In this document: positions 1 to 8,302 of the stretch, one piece after another
Numbering within the stretch: position 1 is the first letter of the stretch
How the letters are laid out: each line of letters begins with the position of its first letter
Assembly: GCF_004341445.1 (NCBI RefSeq)
Contig: NZ_SLXV01000004.1
Span: forward strand, 47,403-111,402
DNA length: 64,000 bases
Origin: Baia soyae
Lineage (GTDB): Bacteria > Bacillota > Bacilli > Thermoactinomycetales > Thermoactinomycetaceae
Direction of reading: 5' to 3'
Made by a program: the position numbers and the translations under genes
The notes under the pieces: generated by a model
The model's input: the letters and a program-made list of their open reading frames with translations, nothing else
Told to the model about the DNA's origin: nothing
The model's database searches: none

Positions 1-187
1 TGACTTGATTGGCATAAGAACGCAGATAGGTCCTCACATAAAAAGGGCTCGGTAGTTTATCAAAGTCACCATTTTCAATCGCTATAAGAAAAGGTTTTTG
101 GATCTTTGTTTTTTCTTGTAATTGGTCGAGGGACAGTCCTATCGACTCCCGGGCCTGCCGAAGATAATGTCCAATCTCTTCAGACAT
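1..187 (-). CDS. RodZ-like helix-turn-helix protein, 5' part only
   Basis: This is the N-terminal 62 residues of a protein that runs off the left edge of the window. It starts MSEEIGHYLRQARESIGLSL and carries an Xre-type helix-turn-helix of the RodZ/YmfM class, with the characteristic KTKIQK..L.AIENGDF..LP..FYVRTYLRSYA pattern. RodZ proteins link the MreB cytoskeleton to the cell-wall machinery at the inner membrane. A GGGAGGTGACTGGG-like Shine-Dalgarno region precedes the ATG. The next gene upstream encodes a clearly paralogous N-terminus, so this is the second copy of a tandem pair. What follows the HTH (linker, membrane segment, outer domain) cannot be seen, so this copy could be the full-length RodZ. 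Confidence 0.8.
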   Translation of the reverse strand, partial: MSEEIGHYLRQARESIGLSLDQLQEKTKIQKPFLIAIENGDFDKLPSPFYVRTYLRSYANQV

Positions 188-370
188 CCCAGTCACCTCC
201 CAAAAGGTTTACAAACAAATGCTATATACAAGAAGCTATTTTGTTCTTCAACCTGACTGTTTGTTATTTCAAAAAATACGCATAAATTTGATACAAGCAT
301 ATCAAAATACGTATACTCTGTCAAAAAAGCTCTCTTGGCAAGAGCTTGAACGGTTTTAAGTCTTATGTAT

Positions 371-1183
371 CTAAGAGCTCACTCGCAAATAAAGAACATA
401 GAGAGCTGCAACCGCAAGAACAGCTGCCCAAAACAGTAAAAATTTCGTGTAAAACGTGAATTTCTTTTCTGATTTCCCTTTTCGCTCTCTCGAACGGGGT
501 TCTAAACTCGGTACAAGCTCTTTTTCTTCTGTTGAGCGTTTTTGGCGATCGCTACGTGATAAGCTTTTCAAATTTTGTAAAGCCTGTAGCTCCTTAGAAC
601 GAGGACTTTGTTTCGTTGCAGGTTGCATAGAACGCTCTGATGGTACGACTGTCGGTAATTTACTCGATTGACTTAATCGCTCCGCTCTCTCTGGATCTCG
701 GCGTCTCATCGGGCGATTAGGTGAAGTAGTAGTAACAGCCTGTTCTTGCTCCACCTCTTGCAAATGATTTTCAATACGTTTTACATCCCAGCGAACCGTA
801 TTCCCAAATGAACGAGTAGTAGCAAGCTCTTTCTCTGGTTGCCAGCGATTTTCGGCTACTGCTGTACTTTGCTCCGACATGCTAGATAAACGTTGATTAC
901 GGGGCCTTTCAGAAGCAACTGAGACACTTTGTCTTGCATTTTCTTTAGCAGATTGTGCCTGCCCCTGCCGCACTTGATGTAATATTTTATGTGGATCCAG
1001 ACCTAGCGATAGCGCATATGTCCGAATATAAGACCTTACATATATGGAACCTGGCAACAGGTGGAATTGACCATTTTCAATTGCTGATAGATATTGCTTT
1101 TGAATTTTAGTATGGGCTTCTAATTCTTCTAAACTAATGCCAAGAGATTCACGAGTGCTTCTAAGCTGTTGTCCTACTCCCAT
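371..1183 (-). CDS. RodZ-like membrane protein lacking an outer domain
   Basis: A 270-residue protein. Residues 3-65 form an Xre/RodZ-type helix-turn-helix (GQQLRSTRESLGISLEELE, then KTKIQK-like spacing and YVRSYIRTYA). A long charged linker rich in Ser, Arg, Gln and Glu follows, and a single membrane segment near residues 243-265 is only four residues from the stop. Typical RodZ proteins continue into an extracytoplasmic beta domain, which is absent here. I chose the ATG at 1183 because GGGAGG lies 8 bases upstream; the GTG nine bases earlier overlaps that site. It sits downstream of ymfK, the usual rodZ position in Bacillus. A role in cell shape or division through MreB is inferred from the family. 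Confidence 0.75.
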   Translation of the reverse strand: MGVGQQLRSTRESLGISLEELEAHTKIQKQYLSAIENGQFHLLPGSIYVRSYIRTYALSLGLDPHKILHQVRQGQAQSAKENARQSVSVASERPRNQRLSSMSEQSTAVAENRWQPEKELATTRSFGNTVRWDVKRIENHLQEVEQEQAVTTTSPNRPMRRRDPERAERLSQSSKLPTVVPSERSMQPATKQSPRSKELQALQNLKSLSRSDRQKRSTEEKELVPSLEPRSRERKGKSEKKFTFYTKFLLFWAAVLAVAALYVLYLRVSS

Positions 1184-1249
1184 TATGGTCACCTCCCTGA
1201 GCTAATTATTGGTTTCTCTTTAGGAAGCTTCTTTCCCTTCAGAACATCA

Positions 1250-2020
1250 CTAAAACATGGAATGACGTTCGTCCATCAGATCGTATACAATCTCTTCATC
1301 AGGATGATTTCTAAGCTCAATCATATAGTTGAAATCTTCTAGTCGATACTCCGAGTTTCTAACAAAGATATCAGGGTGTTCAATCACCTTTGTCGTCTCC
1401 ATCCGCATCACTTCTCGAAGCAAACAAACATGATCTTCTGAAAAACGGCGTGTAGAGACGATACCATCTATTATGTAAACATGGTCAGTCGAAAGTTCAT
1501 TCGCGGCTAATTGTGTGCGAATCGTTTGTCGTAAGAGTGTTGAGGATAGAAAAGACCACCGTTTATTAGCACATACGCTAGATGCCACAATGGATTCTGT
1601 CTTTCCAACACGCGGCATTCCTCGAATTCCAATTAGCTGATGTCCTTTTTTCTTCATTTGTTCTGCGAGAAGATCTACTAAAATACCGATCTCATCTCGA
1701 ATAAATCGGTATGTCTTAATATCGTCACTAGAGAGTTCAACATACTTTCCATGCCTCACTGCAAGACGATCGGTCACATTAGGCTTGCGTAAAGCAGTTA
1801 CATGGATATGATCCATCCGATGTAAGATTTGGCTTAAAGCCTCTATTTTTTCAGGTTTACTTGTGCGCAGGATCAGACCACGACGATCATTGGTTACCCC
1901 GTTAATCGTCACAATATTAATCTTTAACATCCCGAGTAGTGACGCCAAATCCCCCAACAAACCAGGACGGTTTTTATTCTTGTGAATTTGATATTCAAGA
2001 TACCATTCGTGATCTTCCAT
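1250..2020 (-). CDS. ymfK: YmfK family protein (ACT-like N-terminus, P-loop motif)
   Basis: A 256-residue protein of the YmfK/DUF3388 family, function unknown. Residues 1-80 resemble an ACT regulatory domain (NRPGLLGDLASLLGMLKINI). The C-terminal part carries GMPRVGKTE near residue 150, which fits a Walker A pattern GxxxxGKT and suggests nucleotide binding. The start at 2020 is supported by GAGGTG six bases upstream; an in-frame extension to 2083 lacks a ribosome site. It lies between ymfJ and the RodZ-like genes, as in Bacillus. The family is found mainly in spore-formers, but a sporulation role is an inference. Confidence 0.8.
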   Translation of the reverse strand: MEDHEWYLEYQIHKNKNRPGLLGDLASLLGMLKINIVTINGVTNDRRGLILRTSKPEKIEALSQILHRMDHIHVTALRKPNVTDRLAVRHGKYVELSSDDIKTYRFIRDEIGILVDLLAEQMKKKGHQLIGIRGMPRVGKTESIVASSVCANKRWSFLSSTLLRQTIRTQLAANELSTDHVYIIDGIVSTRRFSEDHVCLLREVMRMETTKVIEHPDIFVRNSEYRLEDFNYMIELRNHPDEEIVYDLMDERHSMF

Positions 2021-2153
2021 TTCACACCTCATTCTCTCATTCAGACACAAGTGTAAACGAATGTTTTTTACAGTATAGCACATACATCTTTCGGAACGAA
2101 GAAAGATTCGTGACTAATTCCTTACATAAAAGGCGTTGTCCGTTAAAAAATAA

Positions 2154-2189
2154 AATAAAACAAACCTCAATCGCAAGGCTTGTTTTATT
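2154..2189 (-). terminator. Terminator after ymfJ
   Basis: Two 14-base arms (AATAAAACAAACCT and AGGCTTGTTTTATT) pair with one G-U and end, in the minus direction, in a T-rich tract. It lies 14 bases past the ymfJ stop codon and separates ymfJ from ymfK. Confidence 0.75.
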
Positions 2190-2203
2190 AGTTAAGTATA
2201 CAA

Positions 2204-2458
2204 TTATTGTTTACCGTCACTTACCATTTTCACCATAAGCTCTGCTATCATTTTTTGTTCTTCTGGTCCCGCTACTTTCCATAAATCACGTAACAATAAC
2301 TCTTGTTCGTTTTGAGGTTGAACATCCTTTGCTAGATAATCTCCTAACTCATAGGCGATATCTTGAATCGAATTTTCATCCATTCCTAAGCTTTTCGCTT
2401 GGCCTACACGTTCGGATAAAAATCCTTTCCACTCTTGAAAATCGTCTAGAACCGACAT
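2204..2458 (-). CDS. ymfJ: YmfJ family small protein (DUF3243)
   Basis: An 84-residue acidic cytosolic protein that matches the YmfJ/DUF3243 family in length and pattern (LDDFQEWKGFLSERVGQAKSLG near the N-terminus, then a helical YELGDYLA segment). The function is unknown. AGGAGGTGA lies six bases before the ATG, a near-perfect ribosome site. It is placed between ymfI and ymfK exactly as in Bacillus, and a terminator follows, so it probably ends a transcript. Confidence 0.85.
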   Translation of the reverse strand: MSVLDDFQEWKGFLSERVGQAKSLGMDENSIQDIAYELGDYLAKDVQPQNEQELLLRDLWKVAGPEEQKMIAELMVKMVSDGKQ

Positions 2459-2503
2459 GTTAGATCACCTCCTACGGGAGTAATATAACCTAACATCTAA
2501 AAA

Positions 2504-3253
2504 TTATGTATACCAACCGCCATTTATATGAATAACCTGACCTGTTATATATCTACTCTCAGGTTCACATAAATGACTAATAAGTCTGGCGACCTCTTCT
2601 GGCTTTCCTAACCGACCCATTGGGATTTCCTCTGCCAACTCCACTTGCTCCTCATCTACTAGTTGCGCGGATAATAATGGCGTCTCAATGGCTCCAGGAG
2701 CCACTGCATTCACCGTAATGTGGGAACGGGCTAGTTCTTTCGCGAGAGCCTTCGTTAGCCCTTGAATGGCTCCTTTGGCGGCTGAGTAGATAACCTCTCC
2801 AGCACCTCCCGCTTCTCCCCAAATCGAAGATAATAAAATGATACGTCCCTTCTTTTGTTGAATCATGTTTGGAACCGCAGATTGAATCATCTGCACCGCT
2901 CCTCGGACATGCGTATCCATCAACTCATCATACTGTTCCATGGTCACATCTTGCAGTAGCCCAACCTGAGTACCACCTGCAGCGTGGATTACGATAGTCG
3001 GTGCTCCCAATGCCCAACAAACTTGTTGATAGCAATTTCGCACCGATTCTGCTTGTTTTACATCCAATTGAAACCCTTCAGCCATACTTCCTGCTTCTCG
3101 GCACTTTCTTACAATTCCTTCTGCCCGCCCAAGTGAATGCTGATAACAAACCGCGACTTTAGCACCTAACTCAGCTGCACGAATCGCGATCGCACCGCCA
3201 ATACCCCCACTAGCTCCTGATATCCAGATTACTTCTCCTTGTAATGTCTTCAC
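2504..3253 (-). CDS. ymfI: Short-chain dehydrogenase/reductase, YmfI type
   Basis: A 249-residue classical SDR. The cofactor motif GASGGIGGAIA is at residues 13-23, the catalytic Ser is in ILLSS near residue 142, and the catalytic Tyr/Lys pair is in YSAAK near residue 155. The C-terminus ends YITGQVIHINGGWYT, typical of 3-oxoacyl-ACP reductase-like SDRs. YmfI-type proteins are predicted to reduce an oxoacyl or related carbonyl using NAD(P)H; the true substrate is not known. The start is a GTG with GGAG nine bases upstream. It is separated from ymfH by a terminator, so it may have its own promoter. Confidence 0.85.
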   Translation of the reverse strand: MKTLQGEVIWISGASGGIGGAIAIRAAELGAKVAVCYQHSLGRAEGIVRKCREAGSMAEGFQLDVKQAESVRNCYQQVCWALGAPTIVIHAAGGTQVGLLQDVTMEQYDELMDTHVRGAVQMIQSAVPNMIQQKKGRIILLSSIWGEAGGAGEVIYSAAKGAIQGLTKALAKELARSHITVNAVAPGAIETPLLSAQLVDEEQVELAEEIPMGRLGKPEEVARLISHLCEPESRYITGQVIHINGGWYT

Positions 3254-3281
3254 ACAACGCCACTCCTACTCCTACTCGTAT

Positions 3282-3309
3282 AAAAAGCCGTGCCTGAAGA
3301 AGGCACGAC
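3282..3309 (-). terminator. Terminator after ymfH
   Basis: A nine-base stem (GCCGTGCCT / AGGCACGAC, one mismatch) with a five-base loop, followed on the minus strand by five T residues. It lies ten bases beyond the ymfH stop codon. The plus strand also has a T-run after the hairpin, so it may work in both directions. Confidence 0.8.
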
Positions 3310-3318
3310 CCCATTTTT

Positions 3319-4632
3319 TTAAACAGTAGGTTTCGTCGATTGCTCTAATGGACGTACAGTAGAGACCGCAAATCTCGCAAAATCAATATGCTCTCTCATT
3401 CGATTGTTTACATCCTTTAACGTAATCGATTCCAACGTTGGAATCATCTCGAATAGATCAGAGTCGTGAAAACGATAACTCGTAAATTGATTCGCAATCC
3501 ACTCAACTGAGTTAAGTGAACGCAAAACACTTCCGATTTTCTTTTTCTTTACTAGCTCAAACTCCTCAGCAGAGATTCCCTTTGCTACTTTCTGAGGAAA
3601 TAATTGTTCGATACGGGCTACAAGTTCATCTGGCTTCCTTGTATCTCCGCCCATCATCGTAAATCCATAACCCTGTTCAATCGAATAATCATGTCCAAAT
3701 GAGTCATCAATCAACCCTTCCTCATACAGGCTTTGATATAGCTCGGAAGACGACCCTATTAAGGACTCCATAAACAACTGCGTGCATAGCTCCATCTTCA
3801 ACATATTGTTTCCAGAGTTCGCTATAATAGCTGGTGCTTCTTTAAATCCAAAATAGCACTTAGAAGCATTTACACTTAGGCGCATTTCCTTTCTCTTCTC
3901 CGCAACTGCATTTGGTTCCTTATCAAAAAAGCGCTCGATCTCACCTTGTGGCTCAAATTTTTTCTGGGCTTGATTTTCTTTTACCAACTGAAAAATACGT
4001 TGTGGATCCACAGCTCCAATCACAAACAACAACATGTTGCTCGGATGATAGAAGGTGTTATAACAGGTGTAAAGTGTCTCTTTGGTAATTTTGGCGATGG
4101 ATTCGACTGTACCCGCAATATCAATCTTTACAGGATGATTTTGATACATTGCCTCGATCAAACCAAAGTAGACTCTCCAATCCGCATTGTCATCATACAT
4201 ACGAATCTCTTGGCCAATAATCCCCTTTTCCTTCTCTACATTCTCATCTGTAAAATAAGGGCTTTGTACATAATTTAATAAAGTGGTGAGATTGTTTTCC
4301 ACTTGATCCGTACAAGAGAATAGATACGAGGTACGCGTAAAACTGGTAAATGCATTTGCCGATGCACCTTGTCTGGAAAACGACTGAAATACATCCTCGC
4401 CAGATTCCTGTTCAAACATCTTATGTTCTAAGAAATGTGCAATTCCATCCGGGACATGTACCTTTTCTTTTCCGGGAACCTGAAACGTATTGTCAATGGA
4501 ACCGTACTTGGTAGTAAAGGTAGCATACGTTTTAGCAAACCCCTGCTTAGGTAGTACATACACATCTAATCCATTGGGCAGTGTCTCATGATAAAGCGTC
4601 TCTTTTAGCTGTTTATATTCAATTTTTTTCAT
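3319..4632 (-). CDS. ymfH: M16 family zinc metallopeptidase, YmfH type
   Basis: A 437-residue M16 (pitrilysin/MPP-like) peptidase. The inverted zinc motif HFLEH is at residues 66-70, and the third ligand Glu lies in the later KGIIGQEIRMYDD segment. The second half is the M16 C-terminal domain. The start at 4632 has AGGAGG seven bases upstream and overlaps the end of ymfF by 14 bases, so translation is probably coupled. M16B enzymes often act as heterodimers: this is the zinc-bearing subunit and ymfF the partner. The substrate is unknown; related pairs process peptides. Confidence 0.88.
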   Translation of the reverse strand: MKKIEYKQLKETLYHETLPNGLDVYVLPKQGFAKTYATFTTKYGSIDNTFQVPGKEKVHVPDGIAHFLEHKMFEQESGEDVFQSFSRQGASANAFTSFTRTSYLFSCTDQVENNLTTLLNYVQSPYFTDENVEKEKGIIGQEIRMYDDNADWRVYFGLIEAMYQNHPVKIDIAGTVESIAKITKETLYTCYNTFYHPSNMLLFVIGAVDPQRIFQLVKENQAQKKFEPQGEIERFFDKEPNAVAEKRKEMRLSVNASKCYFGFKEAPAIIANSGNNMLKMELCTQLFMESLIGSSSELYQSLYEEGLIDDSFGHDYSIEQGYGFTMMGGDTRKPDELVARIEQLFPQKVAKGISAEEFELVKKKKIGSVLRSLNSVEWIANQFTSYRFHDSDLFEMIPTLESITLKDVNNRMREHIDFARFAVSTVRPLEQSTKPTV

Positions 4633-5923
4633 CAGCTTCTCCTCCTTGATCCCGTAAGAAGTAGATTGTGTCAAGCTGAATTTTTTGCGCTACTTTCTGC
4701 ACATCCTCCTTCGATACTTGTGCAATCTCTTTTAGAATCTGTTCTAATGGGCGGTTCGTTCCACTTAGAACAGAGTGATAGTGTGACTGAACGATCTCAT
4801 AGGCACGATCCTGTTGCTCACGGAATTGATTGGAAAGGGTCGCTTTTGTTTGCGCTAATTCTTGATCGCTAATTTGACCCTGACGCATTACTTCCATCTG
4901 TTCTTTAATGATGGTTACAGCCTTCTCAAAGTTTTGGATCTCGATTCCTGATTGAATATGCATAACTCCTTTATGACTTTCAAGCCGCGAAGAAGCATAG
5001 TAAGCTAGGCTCGCTTTTTCACGCACATTCATAAACAACTTAGAATGTGGAAAACCGCCGAGAATCCCATTATACATAAGCAAAGAAGGGTAATCGGAAT
5101 CTTGCACTGTTATATGGGTTCGGCATCCCATATTTAGTTTTCCTTGATTTACAGGTAAATGCTCAATCACAGTGTTCACTTGTTGTACAGATACAGGTGC
5201 AGTTTGTGAGAGGCCCAATTGTTTTCGTTCGGAAGTAAACATCTCAGAAGGAAGATACTTCTGGAACAAGGAGATCACTCTTTGAATATCCACATCTCCT
5301 ACACAATAAAGATCTAGTGGGCAATGGTACAGCAGTTCTTGATAGTATGTATAAAGATTATCTGCTTGAATTGCAGGAATATCCTCCACTCGTCCATTTA
5401 TAAAAATGGCGTATGGCTCGTTCTTACACATCGCTTCAATGCTACGTTGTGCTGCATACTGGGCCTTCTCATCCACCAAGCCTTCAATTTGTTGCTTTAG
5501 GTTTCGTTTCTCCGCCTCTACATAGCTTTTCACAAATATATCTTGCTCTAAGGCTGGCTTCGTAATCACTTCACACAGCAGGCCCACTGCTTCTTCGAGC
5601 AACGGAGAGGCATCATGAAGATATTGTTCATTTGCGATATCTACTCCAAAGTGGAGGATTTGCCTTTCGCCACGCTTAAAAACATCTCCAAAGAGACCCG
5701 CGCCATATAGATCGTTTTGCTTCTTTTTTAGATCGAGCATCGTAGGATATTGCTCTGTTCCCCGAAGCAATACGTTTGAAAGGAGAGCTGTTTGAGTTAC
5801 ATACTTCGTTGATAGCTCTTGCTGAAACATCGCCACCAGCATCGTGGTTTTAAACTTTGTACTCGGACAGACATGTAGACGTACATTGCCTATTTGCCTC
5901 GTCTGAAATTGTCCAGATGACAT
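4619..5923 (-). CDS. ymfF: M16 family peptidase-like subunit, YmfF type
   Basis: A 434-residue M16-like protein without an HxxEH zinc motif. It keeps the Arg/Tyr region of the C-terminal half (VREKASLAYYASS near residue 303) that M16B partner subunits use to help bind substrate. This pattern of one zinc subunit (ymfH) and one non-zinc subunit (ymfF) encoded side by side is typical of heterodimeric M16B peptidases. GAGGTGAGCGGAGC precedes the ATG. It follows the BMP lipoprotein gene after a strong terminator, so it should have its own promoter in the 170-base gap. Substrate unknown. Confidence 0.85.
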   Translation of the reverse strand: MSSGQFQTRQIGNVRLHVCPSTKFKTTMLVAMFQQELSTKYVTQTALLSNVLLRGTEQYPTMLDLKKKQNDLYGAGLFGDVFKRGERQILHFGVDIANEQYLHDASPLLEEAVGLLCEVITKPALEQDIFVKSYVEAEKRNLKQQIEGLVDEKAQYAAQRSIEAMCKNEPYAIFINGRVEDIPAIQADNLYTYYQELLYHCPLDLYCVGDVDIQRVISLFQKYLPSEMFTSERKQLGLSQTAPVSVQQVNTVIEHLPVNQGKLNMGCRTHITVQDSDYPSLLMYNGILGGFPHSKLFMNVREKASLAYYASSRLESHKGVMHIQSGIEIQNFEKAVTIIKEQMEVMRQGQISDQELAQTKATLSNQFREQQDRAYEIVQSHYHSVLSGTNRPLEQILKEIAQVSKEDVQKVAQKIQLDTIYFLRDQGGEADEKN

Positions 5924-5971
5924 GCTCCGCTCACCTCGTTTATTAGAAAATATTACCTAGTCTCCATTATA

Positions 5972-6062
5972 GACTAAAAAAAAAGAACATGGAATTGTAA
6001 GAGCTTACAACAAGGAAAATTCTCCTATGCTTAGTAAGTTTCCTACTTCCATGTTCTTTAGT
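5972..6062 (-). terminator. Terminator after the BMP lipoprotein gene
   Basis: The outer arms ACTAAAGAACATGGAA and TTCCATGTTCTTT pair perfectly on the minus strand around a roughly 50-base loop, and the second arm runs into nine T residues. It lies 32 bases past the stop of the BMP gene. The long loop is unusual, and a smaller internal stem may form within it. Confidence 0.7.
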
Positions 6063-6093
6063 CATATATTCACGATATGACAAGGTTCAAAAA

Positions 6094-7098
6094 TTATTTA
6101 GAAGGAACGGTGATTTCACCTTTGATGATTTTTTGCTTAAACTCTTCTACTTGTTTCATTACCTCTGGAGAGATTTTTGAGTTTTTAGAAAGACCTACAC
6201 CTTCATCCTTCAATCCAAAGTTCACTTCTGTACCTAGTTTTAAAGTACCTTCTTTGGCTTGCTTCGTGATCTCAAATACCGCTACGTCAACACGTTTGAT
6301 CATCGAAGTAAGTGTATGTTCTGGTGCCAAACGGCTTTGGTCCATGTCTACACCAATCGCCCAATATTTGCCTGCTTCGCGGGATTTTACTTCGTCAAAA
6401 AGACCTTTCCCTACACCACCTGCTGCATGGTACACAATGTCTGCTCCGCCATCATACAAAGATTTTGCCAGAGAGCGACCCTTCGTTGCATCGGAAAATG
6501 ATTCGGCATAAACAACTTTTACAGTTGCCTTCGGATTTGCTTGCTTCACGCCTGCAGTAAAACCTGCTTCAAACTTTTTAATCAGTGGAGACGACATTCC
6601 ACCGATGAAACCAACTTGATTTGTCTTGGTAGTCTTCCCTGCTGCCACCCCTGCTAAGAAAGAACCTTCTTCATCTTTAAATGTTACCGCTACAACATTT
6701 GACGGGATTTTCCCACCTAAGTTGCTATCCACAATCGCAAATTTGCTATCTTTAAATTCCCCTGCTACATCTGGAATTGCTTTATCAAATTTGAAGCCTA
6801 CACCCCAGATAAGATTTCGTTTGTCCTTGGCAAAACGAGTTAAGTTAGGAACATAATCATCATCTTTTTTAGATTCTTGTGCTTTCACATCCACTTTTAT
6901 ATCGTTCTTCGCTTTTTGAAGACCCATATTAGCAGATTGGTTAAAGGATTCATCATTTAAACCACCTGTATCCGTAACAAGACCAACAGAAAAGTCTCCT
7001 TTTGCTGTCTCCTTACTTTTATTACCTCCACAACCAACAGCTAACGTTGCTACTAGAGAAACAGCTACGAGTGAGCCTAACAAACGCTTCATTTGCAT
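6094..7098 (-). CDS. nupN: BMP family ABC transporter lipoprotein (nucleoside-type)
   Basis: A 334-residue solute-binding lipoprotein. Residues 1-23 form a signal peptide ending in the lipobox LAVGC, so Cys23 should be lipidated and anchor it on the outer face of the membrane. The mature part matches the BMP/Med family (FSVGLVTDTGGLNDESFNQS at its start, GGVGKG and YWAIGVDMDQS further on). This family binds purine nucleosides and pairs with permeases like those encoded just upstream. AAAGGGG lies seven bases before the first ATG. Unlike Bacillus subtilis nupN, it is the last gene of the cluster, 268 bases after the permeases, so it may have its own promoter. Nucleoside specificity is inferred from the family. 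Confidence 0.85.
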   Translation of the reverse strand: MQMKRLLGSLVAVSLVATLAVGCGGNKSKETAKGDFSVGLVTDTGGLNDESFNQSANMGLQKAKNDIKVDVKAQESKKDDDYVPNLTRFAKDKRNLIWGVGFKFDKAIPDVAGEFKDSKFAIVDSNLGGKIPSNVVAVTFKDEEGSFLAGVAAGKTTKTNQVGFIGGMSSPLIKKFEAGFTAGVKQANPKATVKVVYAESFSDATKGRSLAKSLYDGGADIVYHAAGGVGKGLFDEVKSREAGKYWAIGVDMDQSRLAPEHTLTSMIKRVDVAVFEITKQAKEGTLKLGTEVNFGLKDEGVGLSKNSKISPEVMKQVEEFKQKIIKGEITVPSK

Positions 7099-7270
7099 AC
7101 AAATACCCCTTTACTAAAAGTGTTTGATTTTGTACTGCAGGGAGAATGGTGTTAGTAGTATGAACCAGAGACGAGCGGATATTTGTGATTTCGCTAGGAA
7201 ATTAAATCCATTTTTTCCTCTGTGTTATGAACTAGACTAATGATTCCAATTAACCCCAAAGCTTATCACA

Positions 7271-7285
7271 CGAGAACGCTTTCAA
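7271..7285 (-). promoter_or_regulatory. cre-like CcpA site upstream of the BMP gene
   Basis: The minus strand reads TGAAAGCGTTCTCG, matching 12 of 14 positions of the Bacillus cre consensus TGWAARCGYTWNCW. It lies in the 268-base gap between the permease and BMP genes. Roughly 35 bases further upstream is a weak TTGATA...TAAAAA promoter-like pair. If real, it would put the binding protein under carbon catabolite control. I see nothing else in this gap. Confidence 0.35.
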
Positions 7286-7366
7286 CTCCAACTCTTATTT
7301 TTATACATAAATTACTTTATATCAACAAAAACTTTTGTTTCTGTGAAAAAATTTAATCACTAAACC

Positions 7367-8302
7367 TTAACGGCTTCCTCTTTCATACAATTTCCCAATC
7401 GCCGCTGGAGCATTGGCACGCCCTACAAATCCTGCTAACGCTAAGATGGTCAATACATATGGGAGCATAGTCAAGATTTCGGAAGGCACATATTCCGTTA
7501 ATCCCCAAACTTGACCTGTTAAAGATAAAGCTACGGAAAAGCCGAAGAAAGCAGCGGCCCCTAGAACACCAAACGGCTTCCATTTACCAAAGATTAACGC
7601 TGCGATCGCGATAAAGCCTTGACCCGCAACGGTAGTTGCACTAAACTCACTCCCGATCGAAGTGGAAAGTGTCGCGCCACCAATAGCCGCTAATGCTCCG
7701 CTAATTAAGACAGCAACATAGCGCATTTTGACAACCGATACACCCGCTGTCTCAGTAGCATGTGGATGCTCCCCCACAGCACGTAGGCGCATACCAAATG
7801 GCGTACGGTATAACACGAAGTAACTAACAAAAACTAAGATTAACGCTATATAGGTAATCGGTGAAGTATTAAAAAGGGGATCACCTATGAGAGGGATATC
7901 TTTTAAAACCGGGATCGCCAAATCTGTAAATTTACTTTCTACAACAGGCGTTTGTCCCGCACCATCATAGAGGGCTTTTACTAGATATACGGCTAATCCT
8001 GCTGCTAAGAAGTTAATCGCAACTCCACTTACTGTTTGATCTGCATTAAATGTAACGGTAGCAACTGCATGAATCAGCGCCAGAAGAATACCCGCTACAA
8101 TTCCTGCCAAGAGGCCGATCCACGGACTTCCTGTATTGATCGCAACGACTGCTGAGGTAAACGCACCGATTGTCATAAGGCCTTCTAAACCAATGTTAAT
8201 AACACCCGAACGTTCTGAGAACAAACCACCTAACGCCGCTAAGATTAGGGGAGTTGAGTAAAGAATAGTGGTCTCTAAAAGGTTGGTCATTGTACTAAGC
8301 AC
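7367..8302 (-). CDS. nupQ: ABC transporter permease, nucleoside-type (NupQ)
   Basis: A 311-residue polytopic membrane protein of the BPD_transp_2 (RbsC-like) permease family with about eight to nine hydrophobic segments. The conserved GVINIGLEGLMTIGAF lies near residue 32 and FGMRLRAVGEHPHATETAGV near residue 175. It should form the membrane channel together with NupP, driven by NupO. The start is taken as a GTG with GGGGAG seven bases upstream, which overlaps nupP by eight bases; the ATG four codons later has poorer spacing. It is the last of three tightly overlapping genes. Confidence 0.85.
   Translation of the reverse strand: MLSTMTNLLETTILYSTPLILAALGGLFSERSGVINIGLEGLMTIGAFTSAVVAINTGSPWIGLLAGIVAGILLALIHAVATVTFNADQTVSGVAINFLAAGLAVYLVKALYDGAGQTPVVESKFTDLAIPVLKDIPLIGDPLFNTSPITYIALILVFVSYFVLYRTPFGMRLRAVGEHPHATETAGVSVVKMRYVAVLISGALAAIGGATLSTSIGSEFSATTVAGQGFIAIAALIFGKWKPFGVLGAAAFFGFSVALSLTGQVWGLTEYVPSEILTMLPYVLTILALAGFVGRANAPAAIGKLYERGSR

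Noticed and set aside
6077..6511. Plus-strand open frames across the BMP lipoprotein gene
   Set aside because: They are antisense shadows of the clear lipoprotein gene, without ribosome sites or recognisable domains.
7099..7366. Purine riboswitch before the BMP gene
   Set aside because: The conserved three-way junction bases of purine aptamers are not found in this gap.
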